Assembly (NCBI GenBank): GCA_018806915.1
Contig: JAGKQI010000073.1
Location: 1,364,001-1,428,000 of the forward strand
Length of the DNA: 64,000 nt
Origin: Phytophthora colocasiae
Lineage: Eukaryota > Oomycota > Peronosporomycetes > Peronosporales > Peronosporaceae
Reading direction: 5' to 3'
The notes beneath the pieces are model-generated. The model ran no database searches and was not told where the DNA came from. It saw nothing but the letters and a program-made list of their open reading frames with translations. Positions 42,346 through 53,187 of this stretch are shown here, piece by piece. A program made the position numbers and the translations under genes. Positions within the stretch are counted from its first letter, which is position 1. Each line of letters opens with the position of its first letter.

Positions 42346-42615
42346 AGTCTGGAGGTCGAGGAGTACACTACAATGGCCATGTAGAGGCCATGTACACTTT
42401 GTAGAGAGTTAATTGACAATCAGTGGACGTAGCTGTGACTGCCGTTGATAAAAGGCGTAGTGATAAACTAGTTAGACCCTTTAATCCACAACACATCTGC
42501 TAACAACACATAGTTAGTCTTTTCGTACAGCATCATCACGTAACTTCAAGAGCGGCAATCGTGACGAAGAACTTGCCTGCAGCAACGCCCCGTTATATAG
42601 AGGCTGGAACGATAG

Positions 42616-43857
42616 CTAATGTTCACCAGACGCCAATGCACGAAGCAGCCGTAGGCAAACTGCTAGCGGGCACTGTACGAGGTGGGCAAAAAATCCCCGT
42701 TCCAAAAACCAGAACCGTTCCGTATCTGAACACAAAAAAGCTAACCGTCGAGACTGTCCAAGCCATTTGACATGGTATTTAGGCTTTCCTTTGCGACACC
42801 GAAAGCCAACAATGTCTTCAACTAATTCTCCTTCAGTACCATCGGGAAGCCGCACCTTGAATATTCTCTGGTCCGGGCGATCACTCTGTACGTACGGTTT
42901 CAGCATCGACGTGTGGAACACAGGATAGAATTTTACACGGGTTGGTAGCTCCAAGCGATAGTAGTCATGCCCAATTATCTCGGAAACGGCATATGGCCCG
43001 ATCCATTTGGGCCCGAGTTTCGTCTTTGTCGTACCGGAATGGAATGTAGCCAAGTTGTTTGTCGACAAAAGCACACGATCTCCAACCTTAAACGCTTGCA
43101 CAGGTCGATTTTTATCGACGAAGTGGCTCATCCGATCTTGTGATGCTTGGAGAGACCGACGCGCCGTCGCTAGAACGTCCTGTTGGTGCTCCAAGAACTC
43201 CTTGCTGAGTGACGGTGTTGTGTCTTGCCATGCTTTGTTTTCTTTGACTGCCTGCCATCGTGTTGGTGTTACAGGTTGGTAGCCTAAGTCGGCTTCAAAC
43301 GGCAACATGCTAATGGAGCTCTGATAGCGTGAGTTAAATGTGAACTCAGCCAGTCCAAGAAGCTCATCCCAGTCATCACTGTTAGCGTTGCTAAATGCCC
43401 GTAAGTAGTTTTCAATTGTTTGGTTCACTCGCTCGGTAACGCCATTTGCTTGTTGTCGAAATGCAGTTGTGAGTTTCTGCTGTGTCCCCAGCATTTCACA
43501 CAGGTTCGTCCAAAATGCAGAGGTGAACATTGAATCCCGATCTGATAAAATCTCTTCAGGCAGTCCATGTAGTGCAAATACACGATCCCGATATAATTTT
43601 GCTGTTTCCACTGCTGAAGCAATCGTAGTTGTTGGTAGGAAATGCGCCCTTTTCGTCAGTCTGTCAATTACCATCAAAATCGCATCATACCCTTCGTTGG
43701 TCTCTGGAAGTGCCACAATAAAGTCCATAGCGAGATGCGTCCATCTTGCTGCTGGAATGGCATGCGAACGAAGTAGTCCTGGTGGCTTCGTATTACGATC
43801 CTTTATGCGTTGACACACTTCGCAGGATCGTACGTACGTCTTGATTGTCCTCTCCAT
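42616..43857 (-). pseudogene. gypsy-A integrase and chromodomain
   Basis: The 413-codon open frame has the integrase core triad regions (LAMDFIVALPE, LSDRDSMFTS, NGVTERVNQTIENY), a GPY-type module (LGPKWIGPYAVSEI...YYRLELP) and a chromodomain near the end. The zinc-binding part (HPGAERTLRHVEKDYYW) lies in the preceding frame at about 43860-43920, so a frameshift near 43850 separates them. Confidence 0.88.
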
Positions 43858-44740
43858 CCTGCCAGTAATAGTCCTTCTCTACGTGACGGAGAGTTCTTTC
43901 AGCTCCAGGATGTCCATAGCACTTAGCGTCGTGATACTCGAAAAGCAATGCGTAAAGAAGTTCAGGGATATTAGGTAGAACCAATCGGGGTTGATCGTCA
44001 CTCGGAGACTGGTAGAACAGCTTGCTCTTGACGAGTGAGTAGCGCTGTAGGTTTCTGATCACTTGCTTAGCCTGCTTGTCTTCAGCAGATTTGCTTAACT
44101 CGATCAACAACGAAGCCGTAAAAGTATCTTCCTTGTAGCGACTCACACCTTCTTTAACCAGACTTGTTATATCGCGTTCAATTCGTTGCTGCATGCTCTG
44201 TCGATCACTAATTGCTGCTAGCGTCACGGTCCCCTCGCTCATGAAGTCGGGTCGCCGCGACATTCCATCTACCACAGTGTTATCTGTCCCCGGTATATAC
44301 TTAAAGGTAATAGGATATTCGCTCAGTTCATCGTACCATCGAGCTACCCGACGCGAGATCGTCTTCTGAGAGAACAAGGTATCTAGTGACCGATGATCCG
44401 TCTCCACGATGAATGGTTTATCAAGTAAGTAGATGCGCCACAGTCGTAAGCCGAACAGAATAGCCAGAAGCTCCTTTTCTCGAATCGAGTAATTTTTCTC
44501 CGCTGCTTTGTATTTCCGTCCACCGAAAGCTACAGGTCTTTCCACTTTGTTATCACCCTCGCCCTCCTCTTGAAAGAGGACTCCACCAACTGCAAAATCA
44601 CTCGCATCGGTGCGCAAATGAAACGGTTTGTCGAAGTCAGGAATCGCTAGGACCGGAGTCGTCAGCGAGATGAAATGGTCGCGCAATTTGTCAGTCCACT
44701 CAATTTTTCCTTTCCCTCGACCCTTTAGAAGTTCAAACAA
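43793..44740 (-). pseudogene. gypsy-A RNase H and integrase zinc-finger part
   Basis: The frame has LRTDASDFAVGGVLFQE and FIVETDHRSLDTL, the Ty3/gypsy RNase H pattern, then a spacer and the HPGAERTL His-box. It ends in a frameshift before the Cys pair of the zinc finger. Confidence 0.85.
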
Positions 44741-44826
44741 CGGTGCTGCGTCAGTTGAAAAATCCTAGCAGAAGCGCTGTACATGCCCACGAACGACTGC
44801 AGTTCGCTCCGGTCACGAGGAAATGG

Positions 44827-45714
44827 TCACTCCTTCAATATCTTAACCTTTGCAGGATCAATGCGCACTCCATTTCTACCGACGTACTCACCAAGGCAAG
44901 GTATTTCAGGCACGCAGAAAACACACTTGCTGAGCTTGATGAAAAAGTTGTGTTCTTCCAGGCGGGTTAACACACGATCCAAAGCCGTCAAATGCTCCTC
45001 AAGGTCTTCAGACTTTGTACACACGTAGATATAATCAAAGTATGACTGGCAGATTTCACTTAAATCTGCAAGCACACGTCGAACTCCAGCATAGAAAGTA
45101 GCGAGGGCATTAGAAAGTCCCATAGACAGCTCTAAGTACTCGTAGGCTCCGCCCGGATCTTGAAATGCTGTATATGGTATATCAGCGTCTCGAACACGAA
45201 ATTGATAATAGCCACTAAGGAAATCCATGCATGAAAACCAGTATCCACCGCTCATGTTGTCAATTATTTTGTCTTTTCGAGGCATTGGCAATGTTCGTCG
45301 CACTGTGTGAGCATTAAGAGCACGAAAGTCATGCACGATGCACCAGCCAAACAGCTTTTTCACGCAGAAAGTTGGCGCCCCATGCGGTGACGTCGACGGA
45401 CGGATGTGCCCAGCAGCTAACATCTCCTCAACCCAGTCCATGATGACCTTTTCCTGAGCCGGGGATAGTCGCCACTGTCGTCGAAATATTGCTTCATCAG
45501 TGTCTACCTTGATCTCATGTTCTCCATGTTCACGAGGTGGTAAAACTGACGGTAGTTTCCTCTGAAAGACGGATTGGTGCTTCAGTAGCACAGGATACGC
45601 TGGATGATCACGATACGAATCAATGTTGACTTGAACCTGTGATTCATCACCACTCTCCTTCTCAGTTTTGGGCCGAATAACGAAAACACACTCAACTTCG
45701 TTCGGCTTTTTCAT
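44827..45714 (-). pseudogene. gypsy-A reverse transcriptase with altered active site
   Basis: The RT fold can be followed through HIRPSTSPHGAPTFCVKK, DFRALNAHTVRRTLPMP, MDFLSGYYQFRV and FQDPGGAYEYLELSMGLSNA. At the catalytic box the reading is SYFDYIYV, so the usual Y-x-D-D is Y-F-D-Y and the second catalytic Asp is lost. Frames to either side are shifted. Confidence 0.85.
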
Positions 45715-45744
45715 CAGACGTTTGAATTGCTTTTCACTAATGTA

Positions 45745-46260
45745 CTAGGTCTCGCCACTATGCACAGAGTAATATCCGCTCGTGAAAAGTTCATTACCGC
45801 CTTGTTGTCTTCTCGAAGACACCGGATGCCGCTGACCTCCAATTTGTGTCGCTGGTTGCCCGGGCTTGTTAGGCGTCTTCACACTCCCTTTCACTTTTTC
45901 CTGTTTCTTCTTTGTGTTCTCCGGCAATGTTCCATCGTCTGGTTGGGTCCTGGGACACACACGTTCCTCTACCCAGTCGATTTCCGGATAATTCAATTTT
46001 AACCACGGCATTCCCAGTAAAATGTCTTGGTTTTCGGGGATGTCAATGACAAGAAAGTCATTCACGTAAGGTTTGAAATCATCCATGTACAGTGTAAGTC
46101 GAATCGTCTTCGTTGGAATCGTCAATTTCTGCTTTGCGGCTAACGTAATCACCATAGGCTCGTCATGATCCACAACGAACTTCCACAGCCCATTAGCCGT
46201 GCAAAATCTGGGGCTTACACCGTCAATTGTTGCACCACTATCAATGAAATTGGAATTCAA
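45745..46260 (-). pseudogene. gypsy-A protease region
   Basis: FIDSGATIDGVSPRF is the retroviral-type aspartic protease motif (DSGAT). DILLGMPWLK follows at the usual distance. Confidence 0.8.
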
Positions 46261-46456
46261 ATCCCGATGTCATCAGACGACCACTGCACCGTACTTCTTG
46301 TATGCAGCAAGCAACAATACTCGCGTTTATCCACTTGTTTTTTTTGTAGTTTTCTTGTTTTCTCTTCATCCAGTTTTACATCACGAAATGCAACATCAAC
46401 TTTGTCGAGCAGCTCTTCATTACGCCCACCTGAGTGCTCGACCTCGAGTGGACGGG

Positions 46457-47807
46457 CTAGTTTGACGACTCACTAGCCGCCGACGGGCTTGCCTGCTCGC
46501 TTCCGACCAGGAGAGTCTCCAACATGGCGTGGATTTGTTGAAATTTTTGCTTCTGCTGCAGATGTGGTGGCTTCTTCTCAGGATGCAATACCCGGCAGTC
46601 GTCCAGACTATGTGCCTCGTCGACAGTGAGAGCACAATGTCGACGCAGATTTGCTCGACTGCGAATTCGAGTTTCGATTAGATCTCGAAGTGCCTCCACC
46701 TCGCGCTTGCTTGCCAATTCCAGCACGACCCTTTTTCTCGGGTGCATTATTGTTTTGCTGTGTTGTGGTGGTGCTTGATTTCTCCTGAACGCCCCATTCG
46801 AGGAAACCTGCTTCAACAGCCGCAGTCAAGGACGTAGGTTGCTTGCGCTGAATAGCCTTCTTCATTTCACTGGTTGACAAGCCATTGACAAACAGGTTCA
46901 CCGCGGTCAGTTCCTCCAACTGGACCACACCTTGAAGCTCTCGAAATTTAGCGACGTAGCCATGATAGGTTCCAGTCTGGCGGAGTGCCAACAGTTGGTT
47001 TCTAATCTTATCGTCAAAGTTTGGCTCGCGAAACTCACGTCTCATGTCATTTTTTACTGCACTCCACAGCTTGACAGTAGTCGAGTCCGTCATATAGCGC
47101 TCGTACCACGTCACAGCATTCTTGCGGACACACTGGTTCAACTCATTAATGAGTAGGTGATCATGCTGGTCGAGGTTGTATCCCTTCTGCACAAAGTAGC
47201 GCTCAAACTGGAAAATAAAGCTGTTGAGCTTGATCCCATCGATACATACCGTCGAAAACGGGAGGATTTACGTCCATCTTGCGCAAACGTGGCATCGCGG
47301 ACGGTGTTGGTACTGGCATCCGTTGGGTTTCCATCGGAGTTGCCATGTGGACGTTAACTTCCGGACGTGCAATCTCCGCATTTGGCTGCATGTGAGCTGC
47401 CCCCCCCCCCCCCGGTGGTGGCGCATTGCTTTGGGGTTGACGATTGCCACCGTTCTGGGCATCTGAAGCGATTTGCTGGGCGGCTTGAGCCATCGTGTGG
47501 GGGTTTGATTTAAAGTCGTCAACATGTTTGTCATTCCTTGGACGAGGTTTGCTAGGTTTCCTTGAGTTTCCACCATCTCCGTAGAGAGTCTCGTAAGCGA
47601 AGTGGAAACTTGCTACCTCAGACCTTCGTGCAGTGTCGCCATTTCTTGACGAACACCAACCAACGCAGTTTCTAGCTGTTGATAAGGAGTCGGTTCAGGT
47701 GCTCTCATGTCGTCGTCACCGTTTTCCAGCTCCAGAAGTCGACGAGCAGGCGCTGTATCGCTCCGCAGCACTCGTCGCGGCGTGTTGCGAGTAGTCATCG
47801 CCATCAA
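46457..47807 (-). pseudogene. gypsy-A gag, several frameshifts
   Basis: Gag begins ATGGCGATGACTACTCGC at about 47807, just inside the 5' LTR. It passes through short frames at 47613-47807, 47203-47576 and 46608-47192. The capsid-like part is WYERYMTDSTTVKLWSAVKN...FVNGL. A zinc knuckle is split by a frameshift (CSHC in one frame, HSLDDC in the next). A run of about 14 C at 47400-47413 is one likely slippage site. Confidence 0.75.
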
Positions 47808-47816
47808 GGTCTACTA

Positions 47817-48060
47817 TGTCACAACTTTAGCTGAGCTTCTCACTTGAGCTCGGCTAAAGCGTGGTTTGGTAGCACTTAAGAGGAAGTAGGTCGTTGAGTA
47901 GTTATGTCGTGAAGCCTCTCGCTCAATTCTTCGAGGTCGTGGAGAGCCACACGAACTGCTTGGCCAGAGCGGTAACAAGAGGAACTCACTTGAGTCCAAT
48001 GTGGTTGATTCCAGAATGAGAAGCTGCGTCGGTAGCCACCGCTATCGAAAATCTCCATCG
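47817..48060 (-). repeat. 5' LTR of gypsy-A, truncated
   Basis: It matches 40666-40942 apart from scattered substitutions and the 33-bp gap. It is joined directly at 48061 to a fragment of the copia-B family. Confidence 0.75.
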
Positions 48061-48150
48061 GGCAAAGCAGCAAAACGTAGGCTACTACATCTACAGAGGC
48101 CAAGCGTTTAAGAAACAAATGTTAATATGCTGCCATCAGGTCTCAACGTG
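48061..48150 (-). repeat. 3'-end fragment of the copia-B family
   Basis: On the minus strand this is nearly the same as 62650-62735 (GACCTGATGGCAGCATATTA, then TTTCTTAAACGCTTGGCC and TAGCCTACGTTTTGCTGC), with a 10-base insertion. It is a second, incomplete member of the family of the short element at 61426-63364. Confidence 0.75.
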
Positions 48151-48286
48151 CTCTCTGCGGCTAGGCAGAGGCTACTTGCTATGTTATGAAGACTGAAGAG
48201 CTCATTTCCAATTCATCTCACTCCGAAGCAGCACAACCTTTCGTCCGCGTGTGCAGCGGCAGCACTGCCCTTCGTCAGCGTTCACT

Positions 48287-48386
48287 GCGTCTCCAAGTGC
48301 AGTGTAGCAGCTGATAGAACCAGTCCAGAGTCTCCTGCGTCTCCAAGTGCAGTGTAGCAGCTCCTAGAACCAGTCCAGAGTCTCCT
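48287..48386 (+). repeat. Tandem duplication, 2 x 50 bp
   Basis: The units 48287-48336 and 48337-48386 differ at two bases (CTGATAG against CTCCTAG). No function is evident. Confidence 0.85.
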
Positions 48387-49122
48387 GGATCTGCGGACCA
48401 ACGTCATCGTTGGCATAGAGCCACTTTAACCTGTGAAACACTTCCATAGCTCAGCACACTTCGTACAACCTACTGTTCCGTCCTGGTGACCGTGGTGATC
48501 GTGTAGATTGGTCTGGGGCTCTGTTATTAATCGCCAGCCTCAGAGATCATGCATCGGTCAGCACAGGTTGCCCGTATGGACACTGTAGCCATAATTATTT
48601 CAAAGGCAACGTTAGCAAGTTTCACTCCAACTGGTACCTCAAGCATTGCTACGGTTACGGAGACAACTACAGGCCCAATTTCGACCTCGGAACAGGTTTC
48701 TTCATCTGCAACAGTTTCAACTACATACACCGAGTCAACGACTACGACATTAACAGTGCCGAATTTCGACGCAGCAATAGATCCCGTCAACCTCCGGCCG
48801 CCTTTAGCCACAAGGATCCATAACCGAGCGACAGCGTCGACGCAAGAAGCGCCCGTATTAGCTGCTTGTTGAGGACGGATTTTGAGGACGCTGTAAATGT
48901 TGTCGACAAGTAGATCGACGGAGGTCGCCGAAACGACTTTGTCCAGTTCGTCAGCAGTTGTAGTTTTGATTGAGTTCTAAATATATTTCCATTCTTGTTA
49001 CTTCACGTTTTGTTCTTGTGCAAAAGTAAATGTATATTTGGCGGCTGTGTGCCAGGGAAAACTCTTTGAGTAAAAACAATCTTACCGTAAGTAAATGAGA
49101 AAACCTTCTACTATTAAAAATC
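48387..49122. other. Unassigned region with a Thr/Ser-rich ORF
   Basis: A 107-codon plus-strand frame at 48549-48872 is rich in Thr and Ser (TVSTTYTESTTTTLTV). It has no signal peptide or known domain and may be a gene remnant or chance. Nothing else is recognised. Confidence 0.25.
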
Positions 49123-49126
49123 TTAA

Positions 49127-49432
49127 CCCTTTCGCGCACATGGATGCAATCTGCTGCCAACGACAGTCTTTGCAAAAGTGGATGATGTCTGTACCCAATC
49201 GAAGGGTCGCGTAAACACTACCGTGTTTTGGAACTCGCAGATTGAAGTTTTTTTTTGGCCAATAGCAGAGCTTATTTAAAAGGCTTCGAAGGTAGCGTTT
49301 TGCTCCCATCGATGTTGTAACTGTCGCCGACCCTTCGAAATGGCTACACGTCGAAGGAGGCGTTTTGCTACCTTCCATTTTCAATTGTCTTGAGTTTGTA
49401 TAGTATACAAAGTCACTGTGTTCGCGAAGGGG
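49127..49432. mobile_element. TTAA-type MITE, 306 bp
   Basis: TTAA at 49123-49126 and at 49433-49436 flanks imperfect inverted ends, CCCTTTCGCGCAC on the left and CCCCTTCGCGAAC (inverted) on the right. TTAA duplication with CCC-starting ends is the piggyBac pattern. There is no transposase inside. Two related inner words, GCAAAACGC...CCTTCGA, occur head to tail. Confidence 0.65.
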
Positions 49433-49615
49433 TTAAAAGGAAAAACTCATGGTACTACGTGACTCTTTATAAGTTGTGAAGTATATACGAATGATGAAAT
49501 ATATCGTGCATTTTAAAGTAGGTTTAACTGTTAAGTTTAGCAAGAGAGTGCATACCTAACTTGTTCCTTAAGTCTCTAAATTGATGTTTATCAAGAGTTT
49601 TAGTAAAAATGTCTG

Positions 49616-50206
49616 CTACCATCGTTTTGGTGTTGCAGTATACAATACTAAATTCATGTCGCTCAACCTTCTCTTGTACAAAATGATATCGAATATCAAT
49701 GTGCTTTGATCTCCCGTGTAATTCCGGATTATTTGAGATTTTAATACAGCTTTGGTTGTCTTCTTGAATCTTGCCTGCTTTCGAGGGTAAGAAACCAAGT
49801 CTTCGCGGAGTAGCTTAAGGAAAATCAACTCCTGCATGCAGTGACATAGTGCAATGTATTCTGCTTCTGTTGTCGAGAGCACAACTGTGTGGTGCTTCCG
49901 CGAAAGCCAGGAAATTGAGCTTTGGTCTATCTTAGTGATGTAGCCATCAACAGAGCGTCTTGTGTCAGGGCAATTGGCATAGTCTGAATCGGTGTAGACC
50001 GTGAGGTGGTCTGCAGGGTTTGTTGCATTGACCAACTTTGACCCTCCCAATAAGAGACCAAAGTCGTCTGTACCTGAGAGGTACTTAAGCCCTCTAATCA
50101 CTGCTTTCCAATGCTCCTGCCCAGGGTTAGCAAGGAATTGGCTGACATCACGCATGTAGAATGCTCGATCGGGTCTTGTGCCAACCATGAGATATGCCCC
50201 CGTCAT
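49616..50206 (-). pseudogene. copia RNase H fragment (copia-C)
   Basis: MTGAYLMVGTRPDRAF, WKAVIRGLKYLSGT, LTVYTDSDYANCPDTRRSVD, then STTEAEYIALCHC form the Ty1/copia RT-end/RNase H region on the minus strand. It differs clearly from copia-A. It stops at the junction where the RT of a copia element begins on the opposite strand. Confidence 0.85.
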
Positions 50207-50240
50207 CCGTATGTAAGTCCTACGTCTGCTACTAACGATT

Positions 50241-50702
50241 GCAGCTCTTCTCGACTTTGAAATTCACCAGATGGATGTCAAGACAGCGTTTCTCAACGGG
50301 ACCCTTGACGAGGAAATGTATATGAAACAACCAGGAGGGTTTGTAGTTCCTGGTAAGGAAGGCCTCGTTTGTAAACTTCTCAAAAGTCTTTACGGTCTTA
50401 AGCAGGCACCTCGTATCTGGTATCAAACCTTGTCTGCTTTCTTGGAAAGTCTTGGATTTCACAAACTAATTAAAGATCGCTGTGTTTTCATGGCAACACT
50501 CGAAGGCGAGACATGTTACGTAGCAGTCTATGTTGATGACTTACTGATTAGTGCACCGACTGTCGGGCTCGTATGTCAGATCAAATCTGCCTTGAACAAA
50601 AGATTCTCCGTGACAGATTTAGGGGAGGAGAAGTACATTCTCGGCTGGTCAATCGAACGAAACCGTGAAGCCCGAACGATATTTCCCTGGAACTCGTCCT
50701 AG
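50241..50702 (+). pseudogene. copia reverse transcriptase fragment (copia-C)
   Basis: The plus strand reads HQMDVKTAFLNGTLDEEMYM, YGLKQAPRIWYQTLSAF and VYVDDLLISAP, ending after LGEEKYILGWSIERN. The YVDD box is intact. It is the segment that should precede RNase H on the same strand; here RNase H is on the other strand and to the left. Confidence 0.88.
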
Positions 50703-50860
50703 AGACAAAGTTATCAGCGGGACCGCGCACAAAAAGTGACGGTCCTAATGATTTGGCGCGCACGGTAAAAAAAACGCTATGGACTTTTTTATCGCCTCAA
50801 AGGATTTTGGCAGCTCCCTTTAGCGAAATTTAGCCAAGAAAGAAAAAAAGAGGTGAGAAC

Positions 50861-51010
50861 GTGGTCAACTTCGACGTTGGGGATTATGTAATACGCTCAT
50901 GTGTAGATGACAAAAAGGGCAATAAGCTCCTGGTCACGTGGCAAGGACCGTACAAAGTGGTCCGAGCCGACTCTCACTCATTCAGAATCAGTCATTTAGT
51001 AACTATAATG
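50861..51010 (+). pseudogene. gypsy integrase C-terminal (GPY-like) fragment
   Basis: The frame reads NFDVGDYVIRSCVDDKKGNK, LLVTWQGPYKVVRADSHSFR and ISHLV. This is the GPY module that precedes the chromodomain in chromoviruses. The rest of the element is missing on this strand. Confidence 0.7.
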
Positions 51011-51468
51011 TTTTTTTTTCGACATGATTTTGGACGTTTTGATAAGGTTCTTGTATGCGTTGAGAGATAAGGATGCCAGAAACGGAATCTACGTCAAATT
51101 TTACGTCTGTTAAATCAAAAATCGATTTTTGTTTTTGCAGCAACCACCTCGAATGCTCACGCGAACGACCGTAGCTCGAGCTGCTGTTGTCCTACAATAG
51201 CTCAAAATGAAGCTTAGGATGTCTACCCCAAACGAGCTCTTTGGCGTTGACATCGGTAGTGTCCTGAACCGTCTCACATATATCTACACGGTAGAGTGAC
51301 CAAACAGCAAAGAGAAGAAAATTGTGGATTTTGGACAAAAGTACGCAACCTTTTTGATTGAAATTTGTACTGGTAGTCTTTCCAGTACTTGCACACCTTA
51401 GCATTCTGATGTTAGATGTATTTGTCTAGGAGAACCTTGACTTCTGTAGCAAAAGATTTAAGAGGTTC

Positions 51469-51702
51469 TCACGAGTCTTTCACAGACTCCAAGCCTTTCC
51501 AGCTTACTAGAACTTCGTAGTCCTTGATAGAGGCGTTCAACCGATAGTTTTTGAACCTATTTACGGCCAAGACGATGCCCTGAGAAGCGACGTGTTCTAG
51601 AATTTCCTCTGTTACGTAAAGCTGACTGTCAGCATAGAACGTCAGACGTGAGGCATGTGTGACACATAACTTCAAGTTGAATGAGTGCAACATGTTGAAC
51701 AT
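51469..51702 (-). pseudogene. gypsy chromodomain fragment on the opposite strand
   Basis: The minus strand reads THASRLTFYADSQLYVTEEI, LEHVASQGIVLAVNRFKNYR and EVLVSWKGLESVKDS, the linker and chromodomain that normally follow the GPY module. Orientation is opposite to 50861-51010. The 450 bp between them is unassigned. Confidence 0.7.
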
Positions 51703-51879
51703 GACAGTGACACCGATTTTGATTTGGAGTCAATGCTTACTGCTTTTCTTTGGTAGCACGATTTTTCTGTCGCTTAGCTGAGGCTTCGGTTTCGCGGGCC
51801 ATATCGCGAGCGACTTCCCCCTCCATGCTGGTCATCCCGAAAACAAACGGGCCTGTGAAATGAGTGTCTCACAGCGGCT

Positions 51880-51916
51880 GGCACAAGGGTAATTGAGCCC
51901 CGCATATGTATACAAC
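51880..51916 (+). repeat. Left TIR of Merlin
   Basis: These 37 bases are inversely repeated at 53188-53224. The outer flank is cagcggct. Confidence 0.88.
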
Positions 51917-52028
51917 GCCGAAGCCAAATGTATATTATACACAGAGTTTAAAAAGTGTACTGTTGTTTAATGCCCTGCACCAAGCCGTGAAAGTACTCGC
52001 TAGTAAACTTCCTACCGTTGGTAGTAAA

Positions 52029-53069
52029 TTACCACGAACGCCACAAGCATTCATCTAAATAGCTAGGCACTACAGTTTTTTTCATACCACGCTCACTTTT
52101 AATTCTAGCCTTGATCTTGACTTCCCAGATTCCCTCGATCCGGTTAGTGTGGGCACCGGACGAGGGATCTACAAAGGTTTCCGTGTGATTTACCCATTGG
52201 TGTCGGTAGTGCATGCCTAACAGCGCAGGGTTGTTCTCCAACGTGTAAAGCATCCTCTTTCTCTCTCCACGCTGCACCTCAGTCACATACGACTTAAACA
52301 TGTCGGACATAATCAAAGTTCTGTAGCACAAAAATACATTTAAAAATACATAATAAAAAAAATTGTACAGAATCAAAATTAAACGCCATCTATCGTACCC
52401 GGGCTTGATGTGCGCTTTGATGTGCTTTGACAGTGTCGGCTTCGTACGGTCATCGTACACAATCTTAGCAAACCACTTTCTGGTGGTGCGGTCCACGCCA
52501 CCAAATACCCAGTAGTCAGGGTGTTTTGTCCCACGGAAGTACTTCTGCTTTTTCTTTAGACTGGTTTCATCTATTTCGACAGTATGGCCTTCTCCTCCAA
52601 CCTGTAAAGTCATAACTACTTTTTAGAAAAAGCAAAATTTAATATAGAAAATACTTTTTACCTGCATTTTGCAGCGCAACATCTCAGCAGTGCAGATGTC
52701 GCGCGAGTACTGGTACCATTGCCCTGCAGTCTTGCGCGATATCTGCACGTGTTTGGCAGCCTCGGTCACGTGAGTGGCAGCTGCCCAGAAGAACAAAACC
52801 TTGATAAGCTTTGAGAGTGGTGCGTTTGAGCGAGAGAAGAAGCTCGCTGCGCGCACGCTCTTTTCCAGCCTGCATCCGGCTTTGTTGCAGTGCCAGCGTT
52901 TGCCGTCTTGCACCATGGCGACACCACACTTGTGGCAGTCAAGCCTTGGTGCAAGAAGGCCAATGCGCATGGCCCACTCTATGGCTCCCTCTTCAGTGGT
53001 GCATGCCAGAACTACGGCGTTGAACGTGTACGCGTCTGCGTCGGTGCTAATGTCGTACTCGCAGGACAT
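52029..53069 (-). CDS. Merlin transposase (IS1595/ISXO2-like), three exons, 300 aa
   Basis: Exons on the minus strand are 52662-53069, 52399-52601 and 52029-52320 (903 nt); introns of 60 and 78 bp have GT-AG ends. The first ATG is at 53069 (MSCEYDIS). The N-terminal part has a CHKC...CNKAGC zinc-ribbon. The DDE fold of the DDE_Tnp_IS1595 family follows: HTVEIDETSLKKKQKY, WVFGGVDRTTRKWFAKIV, IMSDMFKSY with the second acidic residue, and the region HTNRIEGIWEV with the final Glu. The protein cuts at the terminal repeats and reinserts the element with 8-9 bp duplications. The intact frame across both splice sites argues the gene is recent or under selection. Confidence 0.88.
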
Positions 53070-53187
53070 CAACAGGGAGAATATTTGGTAATGAAAGAGC
53101 AACGACTAGTGACCACACGTCCAGCACTTACTAAAACTAAGTTCAAAAATTGGTACAGATTGTATACACTTGTCATACGTATATCCG

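Larger units (their letters stand above)
40666..48060 (-). mobile_element. Ty3/gypsy chromovirus-type retrotransposon (gypsy-A), degraded
   Basis: Minus-strand order is LTR, gag, protease, RT, RNase H, integrase, chromodomain, then an extra 1.7-kb stretch and the second LTR. The gene order and the chromodomain (VEDIVGFRCRKGKPKYHVKW) place it in the chromovirus group. LTR divergence, frameshifts and a damaged RT active site show it is old. The 5' LTR ends abruptly at 48060, where a fragment of another element begins. Confidence 0.85.

Noticed and set aside
47400..47413. C run as a programmed frameshift site in gypsy-A gag
   Set aside because: Several other lesions exist; slippage mutation is the simpler explanation.
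50208..50244. Small intron GTAAGT...TGCAG joining RNase H and RT
   Set aside because: The two coding parts are on opposite strands, so splicing could not join them.
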